64,000 nucleotides of DNA from Parvibaculum indicum (GTDB lineage: Bacteria > Pseudomonadota > Alphaproteobacteria > Parvibaculales > Parvibaculaceae). Position 1 is the stretch's first letter. Every line of letters starts with the position of its first letter. Of the stretch, positions 60,284 through 64,000 are shown piece by piece. The stretch covers positions 372,001 through 436,000 of the forward strand of contig NZ_JAASQO010000001.1 of the NCBI RefSeq assembly GCF_011762095.1, written 5' to 3'. The notes beneath the pieces are model-generated. The model saw nothing but the letters and a program-made list of their open reading frames with translations, was not told where the DNA came from and searched no databases. The translations under genes were made by a program, and so were the position numbers.

Positions 60284-60886
60284 CTATTTCGGCCGCTGCA
60301 TCTGGAAGACCTCGTCCACCACGGCATAATCCATATAGCCGAGCCGCGAGACGGGCTTCATCGCGGCGCTGTCGACCATTCCTTCGGCAATGAAACGGTC
60401 GTCGATGTGAATGCCGACCACCTGCCCCAGAACCACTTCATAGAAAGGGTGCTTTTCCCCGTGCCTGTCTTTCAGTCGGATCGTGTCGAGATAGACGCAT
60501 TCCAAATGCGCGGGCGCGCCTTTCACGCGGGGCGGCTTCACCAGTTTCGACGGCAGCTTTTCAAGCCCGGCCAGCTCGAACTCGTCGACCTCCGGTCCGA
60601 CCGAGGCGGATGAAGCGTTCATCGCCTCGCGCTGCTCCCAGCCGGAAAAATTGCAGACGAACTCGCCCGTCTCCTCGGCAATGCGCTGGCTGTCCTTGCG
60701 AAGCCCGCTGGCGAACATGACGATATGCGGATCGGTCGCCACGCCGTTGAAGAAGCTGTAGGGCGCAAGATTGGCGACACCGTTCCCGTCCAGCGTCGAG
60801 ATCCAGCCGATGGGCCGCGGCACCACCAAGGCCTTGAACGGGTCGTGCTTCAAGCCGTGTTCGTTCTTCTCGGCGTCGTAAAACAT
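60284..60886 (-). CDS. Flavin reductase-like FMN-binding protein
   Basis: 200 residues of the split-barrel flavin reductase family, with VPRPIGWISTLDGNGVANLA, then PYSFFNGVATDPHIVMFASG and LRKDSQRIAEETGEFVCNF. These proteins reduce FMN with NAD(P)H, often for two-component monooxygenases; the closest visible partner is the luciferase-like enzyme 29 kb away, so no link is shown. Confidence 0.85.
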   Translation of the reverse strand: MFYDAEKNEHGLKHDPFKALVVPRPIGWISTLDGNGVANLAPYSFFNGVATDPHIVMFASGLRKDSQRIAEETGEFVCNFSGWEQREAMNASSASVGPEVDEFELAGLEKLPSKLVKPPRVKGAPAHLECVYLDTIRLKDRHGEKHPFYEVVLGQVVGIHIDDRFIAEGMVDSAAMKPVSRLGYMDYAVVDEVFQMQRPK

Positions 60887-60909
60887 TATGCCTCCCGTAT
60901 AGCAACTCG

Positions 60910-60939
60910 TCGCAATGTCGCCTTATGAGAGGCTATAAT
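60910..60939 (+). promoter_or_regulatory. Candidate promoter with perfect TATAAT
   Basis: TATAAT at 60934-60939 is a consensus -10 element upstream of the gene starting at 60994. The best -35 candidates at 60910-60917 (such as TCGCAA) are weak. Confidence 0.4.
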
Positions 60940-60993
60940 GCCCCAATCCGGCGCCAAGGCGCCATGCGGCACGACGAAATGGGAGGTGGCACC

Positions 60994-61281
60994 ATGCGTA
61001 TGTTGCGAATGTTCACGGCAGGCGTCCTCGCGATAGGCGGCGCGGCCCTGACCCTGTTGATCCTCTTGCAGAACCGGGGCGCGGGCATCTCGGTCGGTAC
61101 GCTGGCCACACTGTGCTTCATCGCCTTCGTCTACGACAACCGGCAGGGCCTGTTCGGCGGCGAAGCAAAAGCGAAAAAGGCAAGCAGAGAGGCGCAGCGC
61201 GCCGCCGTTGGCCATGTTCACGCCATGTCGCGCCTCCAGTCCGGCGAAGTACGCGGTGCCCCGCCCGGCTCCGCGGGATAG
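60994..61281 (+). CDS. Small two-span membrane protein
   Basis: 95 residues starting MRMLRMFTAGVLAIGGAALT after GGGAGGTGG. Two hydrophobic helices (about 7-25 and 32-48) are followed by a basic, Ala/Lys-rich tail. No family recognised. It is convergent with a nitroreductase and divergent from the flavin reductase. Confidence 0.6.
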   Translation: MRMLRMFTAGVLAIGGAALTLLILLQNRGAGISVGTLATLCFIAFVYDNRQGLFGGEAKAKKASREAQRAAVGHVHAMSRLQSGEVRGAPPGSAG

Positions 61282-61294
61282 ACCCCTTCAGCCC

Positions 61295-61924
61295 TTAATC
61301 CGCCACCCAGCGCGTAACGATATCGGAAAGCTCCGGACGCGGACGTTCGTCCTTGGGCTGGGTCGGTGTGCCGAAATAGAGGAAACCGGCCACGCGCTCT
61401 TTTTCGCCGAGACCCAGCGCCTTGTCGATCTCCGCGTCGAAGGCGTACCACTCCGTCAACCATTGCGAGGCATAGCCGAGCGCCGTCGCCGCGATCAGCA
61501 TGTTCTGGCAAACCGCGCCCACGGAGAGCGTCTGTTCCCAGGCCGGAATCTTCGGATGGTCGGGGTCCACGCGCGAGACCACGCAAATGACGAGCGGCGC
61601 CCGCGTGAAGCGGTTCGCCTCCACCTCAAGCTGGTCCTCGCCCGCGCGCGGCTCGTTTCTCGAATAGGCGTCGGCCAGATGCGTCCCGAACTGCCGCCGC
61701 GCCTCGCCTTCAAAAAGGATGAACCGCCACGGCGCTAGCTTGCCGTGATCGGGCACGCGCGCACCGGCGCGCAGGATCGTCTCGATCTCGGCCTCGCTCG
61801 GGCCCGGCTCGCTCATGGTGAGCGCCTTGGCGGAGCGGCGCTTCAGCAACAGTTCGACCGTTTCGGGCGAACGGAGCCACTCGCTGGCGACATCCACGGT
61901 TTTGGGAGAGGCAGACTCTGACAA
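61295..61924 (-). CDS. Nitroreductase family protein (YdjA-like)
   Basis: 209 residues with LLLKRRSAKALTMSEPGPSE, the start pattern of the YdjA-like group, and GARVPDHGKLAPWRFILFEG. It binds FMN and reduces nitro groups or quinones with NAD(P)H. Near the C-terminus FGTPTQPKDERPRP matches the family. It is divergent from an outer-membrane-like gene. Confidence 0.88.
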   Translation of the reverse strand: MSESASPKTVDVASEWLRSPETVELLLKRRSAKALTMSEPGPSEAEIETILRAGARVPDHGKLAPWRFILFEGEARRQFGTHLADAYSRNEPRAGEDQLEVEANRFTRAPLVICVVSRVDPDHPKIPAWEQTLSVGAVCQNMLIAATALGYASQWLTEWYAFDAEIDKALGLGEKERVAGFLYFGTPTQPKDERPRPELSDIVTRWVAD

Positions 61925-62037
61925 GGACGCTTCCTTTCGATCATTCGGCTTTTCGAGCGGGCATCAGGCAAATATGCATTGCCGCTTTACAGGCGCAAGC
62001 CCCTGTCTGAAACTTGAATTTCAAATTGGGCGGGGGG

Positions 62038-62850
62038 GTGCGGCTGGTGGGACCGCATATTTCACGGGCAGCCATGCTGGCATGCGCCGCAATGACGGTA
62101 TTTGCGCCGGGCGCTCGGGCCGGTGGCTGGCCCCTGCCGCCCGACACCTCACAGATAGTCATTCGCGCAACACAATCCAGTGCCGACACGCAATTCAGCC
62201 ATGATGGCGAGCGGCGCGACATTCTTCCCTACCGGAAACGCGAAATCGCGGCTTATGGAGAACACGGCCTTTTCAAAGACCTTACCCTGCTGGGGGAATT
62301 GGCCTGGAAACAGGACCGCAAGAACTGGCATGCCGGGGCCCGTTTCATCGATCAAGGTTTTTCACGGGCCAAGCTCGGCATCCGCTACGCATTGGGAGAA
62401 TGGCAGGGTACTGAGTTTTCGTTCCAGCCTGTCGCAACCGTCCATCTGATGAAATCCGGTGACGACCCGTCCATGCCCGGCCCGGGCGACACGGATATCG
62501 AAGCGGGTGGAACGCTCGCCAGCAGCGACACATTGCTGGGTATGGAAATCTTCAGCGTCCAGGAGATCGGCTACAGCTTCTCCGGCGGCGGCCGTCCCGA
62601 CAGGCTTCGCGCCGACGTCACGCTGGGCCTGAAGCCCCTGCGCGACGTGATGTTGCTGATCGAAAGCCGCAATGCCGCCAATCTTGGCGATCTGCGCCGC
62701 CAGGGCACGCAGGAATCGAAGCTCTATGTCTCGCTCGTCTATGACGTAACGCAAAACTGGTCGCTGGAACTGGGCGCACTGAAAACCGTGTTCGGCCGCA
62801 ATGCGCTGGATGAAAGCGGCGTCACTCTGGGTCTGTGGCACCGCTTCTGA
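62038..62850 (+). CDS. Outer-membrane beta-barrel-like hypothetical protein
   Basis: About 270 residues. The GTG at 62038 after GGGCGGGG gives a good signal peptide (hydrophobic ACAAMTVFAPGARAGG). A TTG at 62014 or an ATG inside the signal are alternatives. The mature part has alternating hydrophobic strands and ends in SGVTLGLWHRF with a C-terminal phenylalanine, the usual outer-membrane assembly signal. Function unknown. Its 3' end overlaps the convergent gene by 29 bases. Confidence 0.7.
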   Translation: MRLVGPHISRAAMLACAAMTVFAPGARAGGWPLPPDTSQIVIRATQSSADTQFSHDGERRDILPYRKREIAAYGEHGLFKDLTLLGELAWKQDRKNWHAGARFIDQGFSRAKLGIRYALGEWQGTEFSFQPVATVHLMKSGDDPSMPGPGDTDIEAGGTLASSDTLLGMEIFSVQEIGYSFSGGGRPDRLRADVTLGLKPLRDVMLLIESRNAANLGDLRRQGTQESKLYVSLVYDVTQNWSLELGALKTVFGRNALDESGVTLGLWHRF

Positions 62851-64000
62851 GCCACGCCTCGTCATCGGAAATGGCGCCGACCACCGGTGCCTCGACCGCG
62901 CCCGCCGCAACGCGCAGCATGGCAAGCACATCCGTATCCGGCGGGGTATCGACGCCCGATCCCGGCGCGCTCCCCTCAAGTTGCGTCAGTGTAAAATCCA
63001 TCCGCGTTTCATAGCTTCGCTCGATCTGGTTGCGCAGCCGCTGCTCCGCGCGGTACCAGGCCCGTTTCATCGTGCCGTCGCGGCAACTGGCAAGTTCCGC
63101 TCCCTGCGCGCCCCACCGCCGCTCCACGCAATGATATGGATCGAAGGACAGGCGAAAAAGACGCTGGCGCACATCCTCGAAACTCAGCACACGGCGCGAC
63201 GTGTCGCTTCTCGTATAGGCGATCCGGCACAGATCCGCTTCGCCCTCATAGAGCACGGCAAGATCGGCGGCGAGGTTGCCGCCCGCATAGTCGAGCCTCT
63301 CGCTTCCCTCCTTCTCCATTTTGAGAAAGCGGGCAAGCTGCTCCTTCAACTCGACGAAGGAGGATTTGAGCCGCGCATCGCGCGACGGTGTGGAATAGGT
63401 CTCCCAGTCGCCCGACGTGCCGTAAATATTCCGCGGCAGGCGCGAAGGCTGGGCACGCTCCTGAATCCCCGCGCGCAAGGCGATATCCACCGCCTGCACA
63501 CGATAATGAAGATCGTCGCAGAGCTCGCGCATCATCAGGCGCGTCTCGCGTATGGGATCGTAGACGACATTATGCGCGGCGACGGCCTGACGCACATAGT
63601 CGTAATACCCCATGGCCCGCCCCTTGAAGAGGAAGCGCGCCGCATGCCAGCTCCGGTTGCGGGTGTCGGCATTGCCGTAAAACTGCTCGGCCGACCAGTC
63701 CTTGAGCGTGACATTGGACGCTGGCACGACATGCCCGCCCATCAGCGCCCCGTCTTCGCCGGGCGACGCGCCGACAAGCGTCAGCGGACGGAAATTCTTG
63801 AACCCCGCCCCCATGCCGGGCGAGGCGCGCACGAAGCGCTGGCCGTAACTTCCCCGCGTCAGCGAGTTATCCGGATGACTGTCGATGAAACGGATGCGCC
63901 CATCCGCCGTCACCTTGTAGACGACGGCGACATGCCCGTTCGGATCGTAAATCACGGTGCCCGGGCGGATCGCGGCCCGGGAAATCTCCACCGGGTAGAA
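62822..64000 (-). CDS. Cell-wall hydrolase-like protein, 5' end beyond window
   Basis: About 392 codons are visible, and the frame stays open to the window end, so the start is missing. The visible N-terminal part RPGTVIYDPNGHVAVVYKVT and RIRFIDSHPDNSLTRGSYGQ resembles the His/Asp half of CHAP or NlpC/P60 cysteine peptidases; the catalytic cysteine would lie in the missing part. The rest is helical with cysteine pairs (ELCDDL, DLCRIAY, YHCVERR, ASCRDG). Function not assigned. Confidence 0.55.
   Translation of the reverse strand, partial: FYPVEISRAAIRPGTVIYDPNGHVAVVYKVTADGRIRFIDSHPDNSLTRGSYGQRFVRASPGMGAGFKNFRPLTLVGASPGEDGALMGGHVVPASNVTLKDWSAEQFYGNADTRNRSWHAARFLFKGRAMGYYDYVRQAVAAHNVVYDPIRETRLMMRELCDDLHYRVQAVDIALRAGIQERAQPSRLPRNIYGTSGDWETYSTPSRDARLKSSFVELKEQLARFLKMEKEGSERLDYAGGNLAADLAVLYEGEADLCRIAYTRSDTSRRVLSFEDVRQRLFRLSFDPYHCVERRWGAQGAELASCRDGTMKRAWYRAEQRLRNQIERSYETRMDFTLTQLEGSAPGSGVDTPPDTDVLAMLRVAAGAVEAPVVGAISDDEAWLRSGATDPE

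Overview
The window reads as a chromosomal segment of an alphaproteobacterium. It is GC-rich, and RpoB, RpoC, EF-Tu and the ribosomal proteins have alphaproteobacterial character. The accessory metabolism (CoA chemistry, luciferase-like and molybdenum hydroxylases, a thiolase) recalls Parvibaculum-like Hyphomicrobiales; that genus-level impression is inference only.

1-27,300, translation and transcription core, almost all on the minus strand. In transcription order: tRNA-Tyr, tRNA-Gly, tuf copy 2, tRNA-Trp, secE, nusG, rplK, rplA, a structured L10-type leader, rplJ, rplL, rpoB, rpoC and a strong intrinsic terminator; then a secreted HExxH metallopeptidase; then the str operon (rpsL, rpsG, fusA, tuf copy 1) running into the S10 operon (rpsJ, rplC, rplD, rplW, rplB, rpsS, rplV, rpsC, rplP, rpmC, rpsQ, rplN, rplX, rplE). 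rplE is cut by the window start. The two tuf genes appear identical over the coding region while their flanks differ completely. On the plus strand, rlmB and tRNA-Thr close this part.

27,300-40,300, accessory minus-strand genes: a large modular glycosyltransferase; a Rap1a/Tai-like secreted protein; an apparent operon of a TetR regulator, an uncharacterised ferritin-like (putative diiron) protein and a luciferase-like flavin monooxygenase, preceded by a striking nested palindrome; then a set that transcribes as FAD-linked 2-hydroxyacid-type oxidase, class II aldolase and a lone CoxL form II-type molybdenum hydroxylase subunit; then glpK and a small membrane protein.

40,300-48,500: moaA (molybdenum cofactor, possibly leaderless), cutA, nadK, a Nudix hydrolase with a membrane protein, a degenerate EAL protein with an acidic linker and a histone-like basic tail, a 3-oxoadipyl-CoA-type thiolase and a DUF2336 protein.

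48,500-64,000: a CaiB/BaiF CoA-transferase; a two-gene module (saccharopine-dehydrogenase-like reductase and divergent TetR with paired palindromic operators) flanked by a 23-bp direct repeat that restores the end of the CoA-transferase gene; a lytic-transglycosylase-like protein; an MFS transporter; a truncated receiver-like protein; a HIT protein; an acyl-CoA dehydrogenase divergent from a MaoC/CitE-like pair; a TPR/2-oxoglutarate-oxygenase-like fusion; a HAD phosphatase and flavin reductase; a small membrane protein; a nitroreductase; an outer-membrane-like protein; and a secreted-type protein cut by the window end.

The core is ordinary. The most unusual material is the TetR/ferritin-like/luciferase-like operon with its nested operator, the repeat-flanked reductase-TetR module, and the EAL-derived protein with a basic tail.
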